A stretch of DNA of 64,000 nucleotides, taken from NCBI RefSeq assembly GCF_018613605.1, contig NZ_JAGGPU010000022.1, positions 40,647-104,646 of the forward strand. The letters run 5' to 3'. The notes under the pieces are model-generated. The model was not told where the DNA came from. It saw only the letters and a list, made by a program, of their open reading frames with translations, and ran no database searches. Of this stretch, positions 1-8,053 are shown in pieces. Position 1 is the stretch's first letter, and every line of letters begins with the position of its first letter. This DNA is from Pedobacter sp. ISL-64 (GTDB taxonomy: Bacteria > Bacteroidota > Bacteroidia > Sphingobacteriales > Sphingobacteriaceae). The translations under genes and the position numbers were made by a program.

Positions 1-520
1 CTGATAAAGCGATAACCGCAATTTCTGTCGTACCGCCACCTATATCGATAATCATGTTACCCATTGGCTCTTCTACATCAATCCCGATACCTACGGCAGC
101 TGCCATTGGCTCATGAATTAAGTATACCTCTTTTGCACCGGCAATTTCAGCTGAATCGCGTACTGCACGTTTTTCTACTTCAGTAATACCAGATGGGATA
201 CAGATTACCATACGTAAAGATGGGAACATCCATCCTTTACCGCCATTAAGCATGCGGATCATGCCTTTAATCATTGCTTCAGCAGCGTTGAAATCGGCAA
301 TAACACCATCTTTTAATGGACGAACGGTTTTAATATTATCGTGGGTTTTACCCTCCATTTGCATTGCCTGACGACCTATAGCAATGACTTTGTTTGTAGT
401 ACGATCGAAAGCAACGATAGATGGCTCATCTACAACTACTTTGTCGTTATGTATAATCAGGGTATTCGCAGTACCTAAATCGATGGCAACTTCTTGCGTA
501 AACCAGTTAAATAATCCCAT
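1..520 (-). CDS. mreB: Rod shape-determining protein MreB (3' part outside window)
   Basis: Actin-like ATPase that organises cell-wall elongation at the inner face of the cytoplasmic membrane. Reading the minus strand from an ATG at 520 gives MGLFNWFTQEVAIDLGTANT, with the phosphate-1 motif of the actin fold (AIDLGTANT), and near the window edge the phosphate-2 motif DIGGGTTEIAVI. About 173 residues are present, roughly half of a usual 340-350 residue MreB; the rest lies beyond base 1. It sits downstream of purH on the same strand, a common order in Bacteroidota. No frameshift is seen. Identity is secure. Confidence 0.96.
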   Translation of the reverse strand, partial: MGLFNWFTQEVAIDLGTANTLIIHNDKVVVDEPSIVAFDRTTNKVIAIGRQAMQMEGKTHDNIKTVRPLKDGVIADFNAAEAMIKGMIRMLNGGKGWMFPSLRMVICIPSGITEVEKRAVRDSAEIAGAKEVYLIHEPMAAAVGIGIDVEEPMGNMIIDIGGGTTEIAVIALS

Positions 521-547
521 GTATAAGGTATGTTTTCTTTATTTTAT

Positions 548-555
548 CAAATCTA
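548..555 (-). promoter_or_regulatory. Probable -7 element for mreB
   Basis: On the minus strand this reads TAGATTTG, a match to the Bacteroidota -7 consensus TAnnTTTG, 27 nt before the mreB ATG. I do not see a clear TTG -33 element at the right distance, so the call rests on one box only. Confidence 0.45.
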
Positions 556-756
556 TACTATTCCTAATGTAAAAATAGCTTTTTTATTGTTTTAAGTTTT
601 ATTTTTAGTTATTAAATTGTTTTTAAGGCAATTAAAATGTTCAGAAAATAAAAAGCTGTAATTCTTAGGTTAAAGCAGTCCTGCTATCCGTTCCATCTGA
701 TGAAAAATCGGATCGACTGTTGTGGGGTTAGGTTACCTGGGCCCGGCTTTTCAAAT

Positions 757-791
757 TTCCTCCCCCTGCCCCCTCCAAAGGGGGAAGCCCC
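757..791. repeat. C-rich/G-rich intergenic repeat in the purH-mreB spacer
   Basis: The 352-nt spacer 521-872 has no gene. It holds a pyrimidine-rich block ending in a short inverted repeat (CCCCCTCC then GGGGG), the type of dispersed short repeat frequent in Bacteroidota spacers. The rest, 556-756, is featureless AT-rich sequence apart from the mreB promoter. Confidence 0.45.
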
Positions 792-834
792 TCAAAGTTT
801 CATACCTGCGTGGTGAATTTGGCCTTTCGATAGG

Positions 835-872
835 TAAAACCTTCCACTTTAAACCCTCAACCTTTTACCTTT
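835..872. repeat. AGG-word repeat just after the purH stop
   Basis: On the minus strand this reads as near-repeats of AGGTAAAAGGTTGAGGG and GTTTAAAGTGGAAGGTTTT, starting a few bases after the purH stop codon. The same family lies right after stop codons at 27539, 27958/28043 and 58071. A folded 3' end is possible; no U-run terminator is present. Confidence 0.5.
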
Positions 873-2399
873 CTAGTGTTTAAAGTGTCTTACCCCAGTG
901 GTTACCATTGCAATGCCTTTTTCGTTTGCTTTAGCAACAGAATCAGCATCTTTAATCGATCCACCTGGTTGCAGAACAGCTGTAATTCCGGCTTCGGCAG
1001 CAATTTCAACACAATCAGGGAAAGGAAAGAAAGCATCAGAAGCCATAGCAGCACCTTTAACGCTGAATCCGAAAGCCGCTGCTTTTTCAATCGCTTGTCT
1101 TAAGGCGTCAACACGCGAAGTTTGACCAACGCCGCTTGCAATTAAAACATCATCCTTAACCAAAACAATGGTATTCGATTTAGTATGTTTTACAATTTTG
1201 TTAGCGAAGAACAAATCTTTTAACTCTTGTGCAGTTGGTGCTTTATCGGTTACGGTTGTCATTTGTTCAGGACCTTCGATAATTAAATCTTTATCCTGCT
1301 CAATTACACCGTTTAATAAGGTTTTAAATTGTTTTTTGCTCAACTCAACCTCGTTACGTTGTAAAATAACGCGGTTTTTCTTTTTGCTGAATAACTCAAT
1401 TGCTTCTGCTTGGTAAGAAGGTGCTATTAATACTTCAAAGAAAAGATTGTTGATTTCTTGAGCCGTTTCTAAATCTACCGCAACATTGGTAATCAATACA
1501 CCACCAAAAGCAGAAACCGGATCGCAGGCCAATGCATCAATCCAGGCTTGTTTAACAGTAGGGCGGGAAGCAATACCACAGGCGTTTGTATGTTTTAAGA
1601 TTGCAAAAGTTGGATCTTCAAATTCGTCGATTAAAGCAACAGCCGCATCTACATCAACCAAATTGTTGTAAGAGAGCTCTTTACCATTAAGTTTGGTAAA
1701 CATCGCATTTAAATCGCCATAAAATACACCACCTTGATGAGGGTTTTCACCATAACGCAAAGTTTTAGCTTCAGTTACACTTTGTTTAAAAACATCAAGC
1801 GGCTCTTCAGTATTGAAATAATTAAAAATTGCAGTATCGTAATGAGAAGAAGTATGGAAAGCTGTTTTAGCGAATGCTTTACGTTGTGCTAAAGTAGTTT
1901 CACCATTTTGGGCTTCTAATTGGGCTTGTAAAGTAGGGTAGTCGTTTTTCGATGCGATAATCACCACATCGTTGAAGTTTTTCGCAGCTGCACGGATTAA
2001 GGAAATACCACCGATGTCTATTTTCTCGATAATTTCTTCTGGTGTTCCGCCTGCTTTTACAGTTTCTTCAAAAGGGTATAAGTCAACAATAACCAAATCA
2101 ATTTCAGGGATCTCATATTCAGCAATCTGCTCCTGATCTCCCGCTAACGCTCTACGGTTTAAAATTCCACCAAATACTTTCGGATGTAGGGTTTTAACAC
2201 GTCCGCCTAAAATAGATGGATAACCTGTTAAATCTTCAACTGCCGTAACCGGAAGATTTAAATCTTTGATGAATTGCTCTGTTCCACCGGTAGAAAATAA
2301 CTGTACCCCTTGCGCGGCCAACAATTTTACCAATGGCTCCAAACCATCTTTATAATATACTGAGATTAAAGCGTTTTTGATTTTAATGGATTGACTCAT
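873..2399 (-). CDS. purH: Bifunctional AICAR transformylase / IMP cyclohydrolase PurH
   Basis: Catalyses the last two steps of purine synthesis: formylation of AICAR by 10-formyl-THF and ring closure to IMP, in the cytosol. The 508-residue product has the N-terminal MGS-like cyclohydrolase domain (start MSQSIKIKNALISVY, then STGGTEQFIKD and GGRVKTLHPKV) and the C-terminal AICAR transformylase domain with RYGENPHQ and KHTNACGIA. An upstream in-frame ATG at 2423 would add eight residues but overlaps a TAnnTTTG promoter box, so the ATG at 2399 is preferred. purN lies upstream on the same strand, 171 nt away. Confidence 0.97.
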   Translation of the reverse strand: MSQSIKIKNALISVYYKDGLEPLVKLLAAQGVQLFSTGGTEQFIKDLNLPVTAVEDLTGYPSILGGRVKTLHPKVFGGILNRRALAGDQEQIAEYEIPEIDLVIVDLYPFEETVKAGGTPEEIIEKIDIGGISLIRAAAKNFNDVVIIASKNDYPTLQAQLEAQNGETTLAQRKAFAKTAFHTSSHYDTAIFNYFNTEEPLDVFKQSVTEAKTLRYGENPHQGGVFYGDLNAMFTKLNGKELSYNNLVDVDAAVALIDEFEDPTFAILKHTNACGIASRPTVKQAWIDALACDPVSAFGGVLITNVAVDLETAQEINNLFFEVLIAPSYQAEAIELFSKKKNRVILQRNEVELSKKQFKTLLNGVIEQDKDLIIEGPEQMTTVTDKAPTAQELKDLFFANKIVKHTKSNTIVLVKDDVLIASGVGQTSRVDALRQAIEKAAAFGFSVKGAAMASDAFFPFPDCVEIAAEAGITAVLQPGGSIKDADSVAKANEKGIAMVTTGVRHFKH

Positions 2400-2420
2400 T
2401 CTACTGAAAATTTTGAGCCG

Positions 2421-2428
2421 CAAAGGTA
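2421..2428 (-). promoter_or_regulatory. Probable -7 element for purH
   Basis: Minus-strand TACCTTTG followed by C, a good TAnnTTTG match 21 nt before the chosen ATG. It sets a short leader and argues against the longer purH reading frame. A matching TTG at -33 is not clear. Confidence 0.55.
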
Positions 2429-2570
2429 GTAAAACAGGATTGTTTTTTAATGAGATTTACCTATCAATATTAAATTTTATTCCACTATATATAATAAGGT
2501 ATATTCATTTGCCAGGTAAGCTCTTCTAAAGCCCGATTAAATAGCCTATTAACCCGTTTTATTGTATAAT

Positions 2571-3149
2571 TTATTTGCTGATCTTTTTCACAATGGTTTC
2601 TACAATACGTGGGTAATGCTGGTGTTCGAGCTGCTGACCTTTAAACTTTACCATTTCCAGATTGTCATTTTTGTCTATTCTGTACCTTGCCTGATAAATA
2701 TACTCTCCTTCGTCATAGTTTTCATTAACATAATGAATGGTTATTCCGCCTTCGGTTTCGCCGGCGGCCATAACAGCATTGTGTACATGGTCTCCGTACA
2801 TACCCTTACCGCCAAATTTTGGAAGGATTGCCGGATGGATATTTACAATTCTGCCGGGGTAAGCATGGATCAGGTTTTTAGGGATCAGCCAGAGAAAACC
2901 CGCAAGCACAACAAAATCGATTTCAAGATTTTTGAGAAGATCTATTATTTCATCGGTTTTATAGAACTCATTTTTGTCGAAAATATGAGTGGGGATTTCG
3001 AAATTATCAGCTCTCTGCAATACATAGGCATCAGCATTATTGGTTAACACCAAAGATATTTCTATTTCATTACTCCGTTTAAAATGCTCCATCAGTTTTT
3101 GGGCATTGGAGCCAGAACCTGATGCAAAGATGGCTATTCGTTTTTTCAC
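2571..3149 (-). CDS. purN: Phosphoribosylglycinamide formyltransferase PurN
   Basis: Transfers a formyl group from 10-formyl-THF to GAR in purine synthesis. The 192-residue protein begins KKRIAIFASGSGSNAQ (substrate phosphate loop), carries NIHPAILPKFGGKGMYG with the catalytic His region, and HYVNENYDEGEYIYQ holding the conserved Asp. Length is normal for the family. The start codon is GTG at 3149; a minus-strand TATTTTTG box at 3167-3174 supports that start. It is followed by purH on the same strand, so both are purine genes, though purH has its own promoter box. Confidence 0.96.
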   Translation of the reverse strand: MKKRIAIFASGSGSNAQKLMEHFKRSNEIEISLVLTNNADAYVLQRADNFEIPTHIFDKNEFYKTDEIIDLLKNLEIDFVVLAGFLWLIPKNLIHAYPGRIVNIHPAILPKFGGKGMYGDHVHNAVMAAGETEGGITIHYVNENYDEGEYIYQARYRIDKNDNLEMVKFKGQQLEHQHYPRIVETIVKKISK

Positions 3150-3311
3150 TCAAAAATCGTTTTGCCCAAAAATAGTATTTTTAAGCCTGTTTTCTTAATC
3201 GAAAGGAAATTTTATTGAATTAAGTTAAAGTATTTATAATGAATAATTTTAATGTATTTTTGCAGTTCGGAAATGGGGTTCAATTTTAATGAAAAAAAAG
3301 TTGAAAGTGTT

Positions 3312-3342
3312 TTGTAATTTAAAAACATTAATCCTATATTTG
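3312..3342 (+). promoter_or_regulatory. Promoter of rpsT
   Basis: TTG at 3312-3314 and TATATTTG at 3335-3342, separated by 20 nt: a textbook match to the Bacteroidota primary-sigma consensus. Transcription would begin about 3350, leaving a 40-nt leader before rpsT. Confidence 0.75.
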
Positions 3343-3391
3343 CAACCCGAATTATAGGAAACGAATAAGAAAAATAAAAGGCTAAATAGAA

Positions 3392-3646
3392 ATGGCAAAT
3401 CATAAATCTTCATTAAAAAGAATTAGAGCAAACGCAACAAAACGTTTACGTAACAGATATCAGGCAAAAACTACACGTACCTTTATTAAAAGATTACGTG
3501 CTGCAGAAGATAAAAAATCTGCATCTGATTTATTGCCTAAAGTAATCTCTATGTTAGATCGTTTAGCTAAAAAGAGTATTATCCACAAAAACAAAGCGGC
3601 TAATAACAAATCAAAATTAACGAAATTCGTTAACGGTTTAAAATAA
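3392..3646 (+). CDS. rpsT: 30S ribosomal protein bS20
   Basis: Primary-binding protein of the small ribosomal subunit that contacts 16S rRNA helices. The 84-residue, Lys/Arg-rich all-alpha protein starts MANHKSSLKRIRANATKRLR and ends NNKSKLTKFVNGLK, both typical of bS20. It has its own promoter and a strong terminator, so it is largely monocistronic; radC follows after the terminator. Confidence 0.97.
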   Translation: MANHKSSLKRIRANATKRLRNRYQAKTTRTFIKRLRAAEDKKSASDLLPKVISMLDRLAKKSIIHKNKAANNKSKLTKFVNGLK

Positions 3647-3670
3647 GCCAATTTTTTTACGATATTAGTA

Positions 3671-3706
3671 AGGCATCCTAATCAAAAGTTAGGATGCCTT
3701 TTTTTG
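3671..3706 (+). terminator. Rho-independent terminator after rpsT
   Basis: Perfect 11-bp stem AGGCATCCTAA / TTAGGATGCCT (3671-3681 and 3689-3699), 7-nt loop, then seven T. It ends just 10 nt before the radC ATG. Confidence 0.9.
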
Positions 3707-3715
3707 TCTAAAAAA

Positions 3716-4414
3716 ATGGAAAATTACGAACAGAAACTAGGTATAAAGTTATGGGCTGAAGAAGATCGCCCGCGTGAAAAACTTTTATTACACGGCCGAA
3801 GACATTTAACAGATGCCGAACTGATTGCTATTTTAATTGGCTCGGGAAGTAAAAATGAAACCGCTGTAGATTTAAGTAAAAGGATTTTATCGTTTTACGA
3901 CAACAATTTAACAAAACTGGGAAAAGCTTCTATTCTGGATCTTTCGAGGTTTAGAGGTATTGGAGAAGCCAAAGCATTAACTATAATTGCCGCTCTGGAG
4001 CTTGGTTTGCGGCGGAAGGAAACTGCTGAGGAGGCCATTACCCATGTTACTACTTCTAACGATGTTTATAAATATTTACATCAAACTTTCGCTAATCTCA
4101 ATCACGAAGAGTTCTGGATATTACTCCTTAACAGGTCTAACCGGGTAATAGGTAAATTTTTGATCAGTAAAGGGGGGCAGGCGGGTACGGTAGCCGATCC
4201 GAAAATTATTTTTAAAACAGCTTTAGAAAACAATGCGGCAAATATTGTATTGGCACATAACCATCCTTCAGGAAGTTTAAAGCCCAGTGAGAGCGACGAT
4301 AAATTGACCAGGAATATGGTTGCCTCAGGAAATTTGCTTAGCCTGTATGTGGTCGATCACCTGATTTTTGCCAATAACCGTTACTATAGTTATCGGGATG
4401 AAGATTTAATTTAA
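3716..4414 (+). CDS. radC: RadC family (JAB/MPN+ domain) protein
   Basis: RadC proteins carry a helix-hairpin-helix region and a JAMM-type metal site; their biochemical role is not settled. The 232-residue protein shows the HhH segment near residue 80 (FRGIGEAKALTI) and the metal motif HNHPSG followed by ESD near residues 180-195, so the site looks intact. ATG at 3716 is chosen; a TTG at 3704 would add four residues but falls in the U-run of the rpsT terminator. No promoter is visible between that terminator and the ATG, so read-through from rpsT or an unrecognised promoter must serve it. Confidence 0.93.
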   Translation: MENYEQKLGIKLWAEEDRPREKLLLHGRRHLTDAELIAILIGSGSKNETAVDLSKRILSFYDNNLTKLGKASILDLSRFRGIGEAKALTIIAALELGLRRKETAEEAITHVTTSNDVYKYLHQTFANLNHEEFWILLLNRSNRVIGKFLISKGGQAGTVADPKIIFKTALENNAANIVLAHNHPSGSLKPSESDDKLTRNMVASGNLLSLYVVDHLIFANNRYYSYRDEDLI

Positions 4415-4521
4415 AAGATATTTGGTTGTTAAAGTACAATTAACGTTAAATTAGTATAATAGCGGCTTAAAATTAAATATTACTGGCTGGCCAGCATTAA
4501 TTAAATTGTGTAATTATATTT

Positions 4522-5358
4522 ATGAATACTTTAAAAATCATCCCTGTTTTTCTTTTGTTAACCGTTATGGCATTTGCGCAAAAAACGGCAGCCCCTATCA
4601 ATATTATTACTTACAATATCCGTTTAAATGTAGCATCTGATGGTGTTAATGCCTGGCCTAACCGGAAAGATAATGTTAAAGCCCTGGTGAAATTTCATGA
4701 TGCTGATATTCTTTGTGTACAGGAAGCCTTACCTGAGCAGTTTGATGCGCTTTTGGAGAATTCCAATTTCGATGTAGTGGGTGTTGGTCGTGAGGATGGT
4801 AAAAGAAAGGGAGAATTTTCTGCTGTTTATTTTGATAAAAACAGGTTCACTAAAAAGGATGGCGGAACTTTCTGGTTGTCAGAAACACCAGATGTTCCAT
4901 CAAAAGGTTGGGATGCCGCACTTAACCGGGTATGCAGCTGGGTTAAATTGTACGATAAGCAGAATAAAAAAGAGTTTATCGTTTTTAACACACATTACGA
5001 TCATATCGGTGTTCAGGCGAGGATCGAATCAGCTAAATTGCTTAAACGTAAAATTCAGCAGATTGCACCAACGCTACCGGTTGTTTTTACCGGCGACTTA
5101 AACGTAACGCCAGAGACAGAAGCCATTGCTACTATAAAATCTTTTCTTATTGATGCGAAAGATGTTTCTGTAGAGCCTCCATATGGCCCGACAGGGACTT
5201 TTAATGCTTTTGATTTTAACAGTGACCTGAAAAACAGGATCGACTACATTTTTGTAAACAAAGGATTTAAGGTGCAGAAATTCGCTGTATTAACTGATAG
5301 TAAGGATAAAAGGTATTATTCTGATCATTTACCTGTTTTTTGTAGACTTTGGTTTTAA
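4522..5358 (+). CDS. Secreted endonuclease/exonuclease/phosphatase-family hydrolase
   Basis: Metal-dependent phosphodiesterase fold (EEP superfamily: DNase I, sphingomyelinases, inositol phosphatases). The 278-residue precursor has a signal peptide (residues 1-19, cut after MAFAQ), then the family motifs ITYNIRLN (Asn), CVQEAL (Glu), NTHYDH, GDLNVTPE (Asp/Asn) and the C-terminal SDHLPV with catalytic Asp-His. All active-site residues are present, so it should be active outside the cytoplasm; the substrate cannot be read from sequence. It is the first gene of a close-packed operon, 3 nt before an Lgt-like gene, which makes a lipid-linked or phosphodiester lipid substrate plausible (inference). 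Confidence 0.88.
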   Translation: MNTLKIIPVFLLLTVMAFAQKTAAPINIITYNIRLNVASDGVNAWPNRKDNVKALVKFHDADILCVQEALPEQFDALLENSNFDVVGVGREDGKRKGEFSAVYFDKNRFTKKDGGTFWLSETPDVPSKGWDAALNRVCSWVKLYDKQNKKEFIVFNTHYDHIGVQARIESAKLLKRKIQQIAPTLPVVFTGDLNVTPETEAIATIKSFLIDAKDVSVEPPYGPTGTFNAFDFNSDLKNRIDYIFVNKGFKVQKFAVLTDSKDKRYYSDHLPVFCRLWF

Positions 5359-5361
5359 TAA

Positions 5362-6120
5362 ATGCTGTTAAAATCTCTGTTTCCCTTTCAATTCGAGCTT
5401 TTTGGTAGCCCATACCATTATCATTATATTTTCGAAACACTGGCATTTATAATTGGTGTTAGGTTATATTATTTATATAAAAAAGGAATTAAAGACCCGA
5501 TATCTGACGAAAACAGACTGTGGATTATGTTGGGCGCCATGCTTGGGGCATTAATTGGCTCGCGTGTAATTGCTGTGCTCGAAACGCCTGAAGTACTCCA
5601 CCACCTTAGTTTTTCAGTTCTTTATCAAAGTAAAACCATTGTTGGCGGTTTGCTTGGCGGTTTGTTCGGTGTTGAATTGATAAAAAAGATAATAGGTGTG
5701 AATACCGCCTCCGGAGATGTCTACGTTATCCCGATTTTGGTTGCCCTTATTATTGGCCGTATTGGTTGCTTTTCCATGGGGATCGACGAGCCAACCTACG
5801 GCATTCCCACCGATTTTTTTACGGGTATGGATTTGGGCGATGGCATATTGCGGCATCCCATCATGCTCTACGAAATGGTTTACCTCATACTTTTGATTTT
5901 TTTGTTCAATGGCTTGAAAAATAAGGCATTGATCAATGGAGACCGTTTTAAATTGTTTATGGTATTGTATTTTCTGTTCCGTTTTTGGGTAGAATTTATA
6001 AAACCTTACCATTCATTATTTTTAAATTTAAGCAGCATTCATTGGTCTGCATTGTTTATTTTTATTTATTATTATAAATTCATCATCAGAATTTCGAAAC
6101 AGATTTTACATAAACAGTAA
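5362..6120 (+). CDS. Divergent Lgt-like integral membrane protein
   Basis: Resembles prolipoprotein diacylglyceryl transferase, which moves diacylglycerol from phosphatidylglycerol to lipoprotein cysteines. The 252-residue protein has about seven hydrophobic segments and Lgt landmarks in order: GALIGSRVIAVLE (62-74), GGLLGG (95-100), GRIGCFSMG (132-140), HPIMLYE (165-171) and YFLFRFWVEF (203-212). However, the histidine before the GGL motif is Val94 here, and the GRIGNFINGE signature reads GRIGCFSMGI, losing both Asn and the Glu and gaining a Cys. So it is probably not the housekeeping Lgt but a relative with another acceptor or donor. It lies 3 nt after the phosphodiesterase gene and 5 nt before the radical SAM gene. 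Confidence 0.8.
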   Translation: MLLKSLFPFQFELFGSPYHYHYIFETLAFIIGVRLYYLYKKGIKDPISDENRLWIMLGAMLGALIGSRVIAVLETPEVLHHLSFSVLYQSKTIVGGLLGGLFGVELIKKIIGVNTASGDVYVIPILVALIIGRIGCFSMGIDEPTYGIPTDFFTGMDLGDGILRHPIMLYEMVYLILLIFLFNGLKNKALINGDRFKLFMVLYFLFRFWVEFIKPYHSLFLNLSSIHWSALFIFIYYYKFIIRISKQILHKQ

Positions 6121-6125
6121 ACATT

Positions 6126-7520
6126 ATGGCCAATACCAGAGATTATATATACTACGATTATACCAAAAGTCTTTGCCCCGAATGTTTACAGCTTTGTGAT
6201 GCGAAAATTGTTTTTCAGGATGCTAAGGTATTTATGCTGAAGAATTGCAGAACGCATGGCGATAGCAAAGTAATGATTGCTGATGATGTAGAATATTACA
6301 AACAGATCAGGAATTACAATAAACAATCGGAAATGCCGCTTAAGTTTAATACTAAAGTGCACTACGGTTGCCCTTACGATTGCGGTTTGTGTACCGATCA
6401 TGAACAACATTCGTGTTTAACCGTAATAGAGGTTACTGATCGTTGCAACCTGGCCTGTCCAACATGTTATGCCATGTCATCGCCAAGTTATGGCAGGCAC
6501 CGTACGCTGGAAGAAATAGAACGTATGATGGATGTTGTTGTGGCAAACGAAGGTGAACCCGATGTGGTTCAACTTTCGGGTGGAGAACCAACCGTACATC
6601 CCGATTTTTTTAAGATTTTAGACCTTGCCAAAACAAAACCCATTAAACATTTAATGGTGAATACGAATGGTATCAGGATTGCAAAAGATATTGGCTTTGT
6701 AGAAAAATTAGCAAGCTATATGCCCGATTTCGAAATTTACCTGCAGTTTGATAGTTTCAGCGCCGAAGTATTAACCAAGCTAAGGGGAGAAGACCTTACC
6801 GAAGTAAGAAGAAAAGCCATCGATCACCTCAACCAGTTTAATGTATCTACTACTTTGGTGGTTACTTTGCAAAATGGCCTTAACGATCATGAAATTGGCG
6901 ATATTTTAGATTATGCACTTAAGCAGAAATGTGTTCGCGGCGTTACTTTCCAGCCTACTCAGGTTGCCGGAAGAAATGATGATTATAACGATCAACAGGG
7001 AAGAATCACCCTAACTGAGGTGCGCAGAAAAATTTATGAGCAATACCCTGTTTTTACCCCTCAGGATTTAATCCCTGTACCCTGTAATCCCGATGCGCTG
7101 TGTATGGCCTATGCATTAAAAATCGGCGATGAGGTGATCCCGATGACACATCTGATCAATCCGGAAGATTTACTCAACAATTCGAAAAATACCATCGTTT
7201 TCGAACACGATGAAAAATTGAAAGAACACATGCTGAATTTGTTTAGTACAGGTGTTTCGGTAGATTGTGCCGAAGATACCTTTGGCGAATTGATGTGTTG
7301 CCTTCCAAGGGTAAAATCGGATAGTTTAAGTTACGATAATTTATTTCGGATTATCATCATGAATTTTATGGACCCGCTGGATTTTGATGTACGCGCTGTT
7401 AAAAAATCCTGTGTACATATTGTGAGTGACAAATATAAAATGGTACCCTTCGAAACCATGAATATTTTTTACCGCGACAACAAAATAGATCTGATCAGGG
7501 AAAAATTAAATATGAACTAA
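6126..7520 (+). CDS. Multi-cluster radical SAM protein resembling tetraether lipid synthase (Tes)
   Basis: Radical SAM enzyme of 464 residues. Its N-terminal layout follows the Tes/MJ0619-like family: SLCPEC (Cys17, Cys20), C41 in CRTHG, GCPYDCGLC (Cys82, 86, 89), Cys97, then the SAM-cluster motif CNLACPTC (Cys107, 111, 114) and SGGEPT for SAM binding. Further cysteines in PVPCNPDALC and DCAEDTFGELMCC suggest extra Fe-S clusters. Archaeal Tes joins lipid tails by carbon-carbon coupling; several bacterial relatives are uncharacterised. Tight coupling to an Lgt-like membrane protein and two tiny membrane proteins supports a lipid substrate (inference). It could also act on another methylene-rich molecule. 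Confidence 0.86.
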   Translation: MANTRDYIYYDYTKSLCPECLQLCDAKIVFQDAKVFMLKNCRTHGDSKVMIADDVEYYKQIRNYNKQSEMPLKFNTKVHYGCPYDCGLCTDHEQHSCLTVIEVTDRCNLACPTCYAMSSPSYGRHRTLEEIERMMDVVVANEGEPDVVQLSGGEPTVHPDFFKILDLAKTKPIKHLMVNTNGIRIAKDIGFVEKLASYMPDFEIYLQFDSFSAEVLTKLRGEDLTEVRRKAIDHLNQFNVSTTLVVTLQNGLNDHEIGDILDYALKQKCVRGVTFQPTQVAGRNDDYNDQQGRITLTEVRRKIYEQYPVFTPQDLIPVPCNPDALCMAYALKIGDEVIPMTHLINPEDLLNNSKNTIVFEHDEKLKEHMLNLFSTGVSVDCAEDTFGELMCCLPRVKSDSLSYDNLFRIIIMNFMDPLDFDVRAVKKSCVHIVSDKYKMVPFETMNIFYRDNKIDLIREKLNMN

Positions 7521-7521
7521 C

Positions 7522-7716
7522 ATGGAAGGTTTATTCGGATTATTCATTGTTTATTGTCTTACTGCAGTTGTACTCTTTGTGGTGGGAATTATTCAGATTA
7601 TTATCAAATCATCAAGGAACGAGCCTGTAAAATCTGGGTTAAAATTGCTTATTATTTCGGTAATTATGATGGTCATTGGTTTTGGTGCCTGTGCGGTGTT
7701 GCTCTTTAACAGTTAA
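7522..7716 (+). CDS. Small membrane protein, tandem copy 1
   Basis: A 64-residue protein with two hydrophobic helices (about residues 3-26 and 40-61) joined by a short basic loop (KSSRNEPVKSG). The ATG begins one base after the stop of the radical SAM gene, so translation is probably coupled. It is clearly related to the next gene: both share GIIQII-K, a loop with N-PVK-GLKL and a GACAV motif near the C-terminus. I do not recognise a named family. Confidence 0.8.
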   Translation: MEGLFGLFIVYCLTAVVLFVVGIIQIIIKSSRNEPVKSGLKLLIISVIMMVIGFGACAVLLFNS

Positions 7717-7725
7717 ATATCGGCT

Positions 7726-7920
7726 ATGGGACTTTTTATTGTATATTGGGTAGTTGTCGCATTGTTGTTTGTAATTGGCATCATTCAGATCATCGTAAAA
7801 GCTGCGAAAAATCAACCAGTTAAACCCGGCCTTAAACTGGTTATTGCATCTGTTATAATGTTGATAATAGGAGCAGGAGCATGCGCAGTAATTCTATCTA
7901 ATTTAAATATTGGCCATTAG
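7726..7920 (+). CDS. Small membrane protein, tandem copy 2
   Basis: Paralogue of the preceding gene, 64 residues, again two transmembrane helices around a basic loop (KAAKNQPVKPG) and a conserved GACAV. The duplication is recent enough that the proteins align nearly without gaps. Nine bases separate the two genes. The pair may form a heteromeric membrane subunit or scaffold for the upstream enzymes; function unknown. Confidence 0.78.
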   Translation: MGLFIVYWVVVALLFVIGIIQIIVKAAKNQPVKPGLKLVIASVIMLIIGAGACAVILSNLNIGH

Positions 7921-8000
7921 TCATTTTATTGTGTCAAGATTGCGGGTTTAACTTTCTCCTTTGACCTTTAAATAATATCTTTGCGTTTTATGAAATTAGA

Positions 8001-8050
8001 GTGTCCTTCAAGATTTGTCTTGATACTGGGCACTCGCTACTTGATACTCC
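8001..8050. repeat. TCTTGATACT-word repeat before pheT
   Basis: Contains TCAAGA TTTG TCTTGA and further near-copies (TTGATACT, GGCACTCGCTACTTGATACT). The same words form the large palindrome between rpoB and rpoC at 41945-41988. It ends only 3 nt before the pheT start codon, so it lies in the leader. A possible -7 box TATCTTTG for pheT lies upstream at 7976-7983. Confidence 0.5.
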
Positions 8051-8053
8051 AAA

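Noticed and set aside
2400..2423. Eight-residue N-terminal extension of PurH
   Set aside because: The earlier ATG lies in the -7 promoter box and the extension is not part of the usual PurH N-terminus.
7926..8053. T-box or other riboswitch before pheT
   Set aside because: Only a possible promoter and a repeat array are present; no specifier-loop or T-box sequence, and T-boxes are not expected in Bacteroidota.
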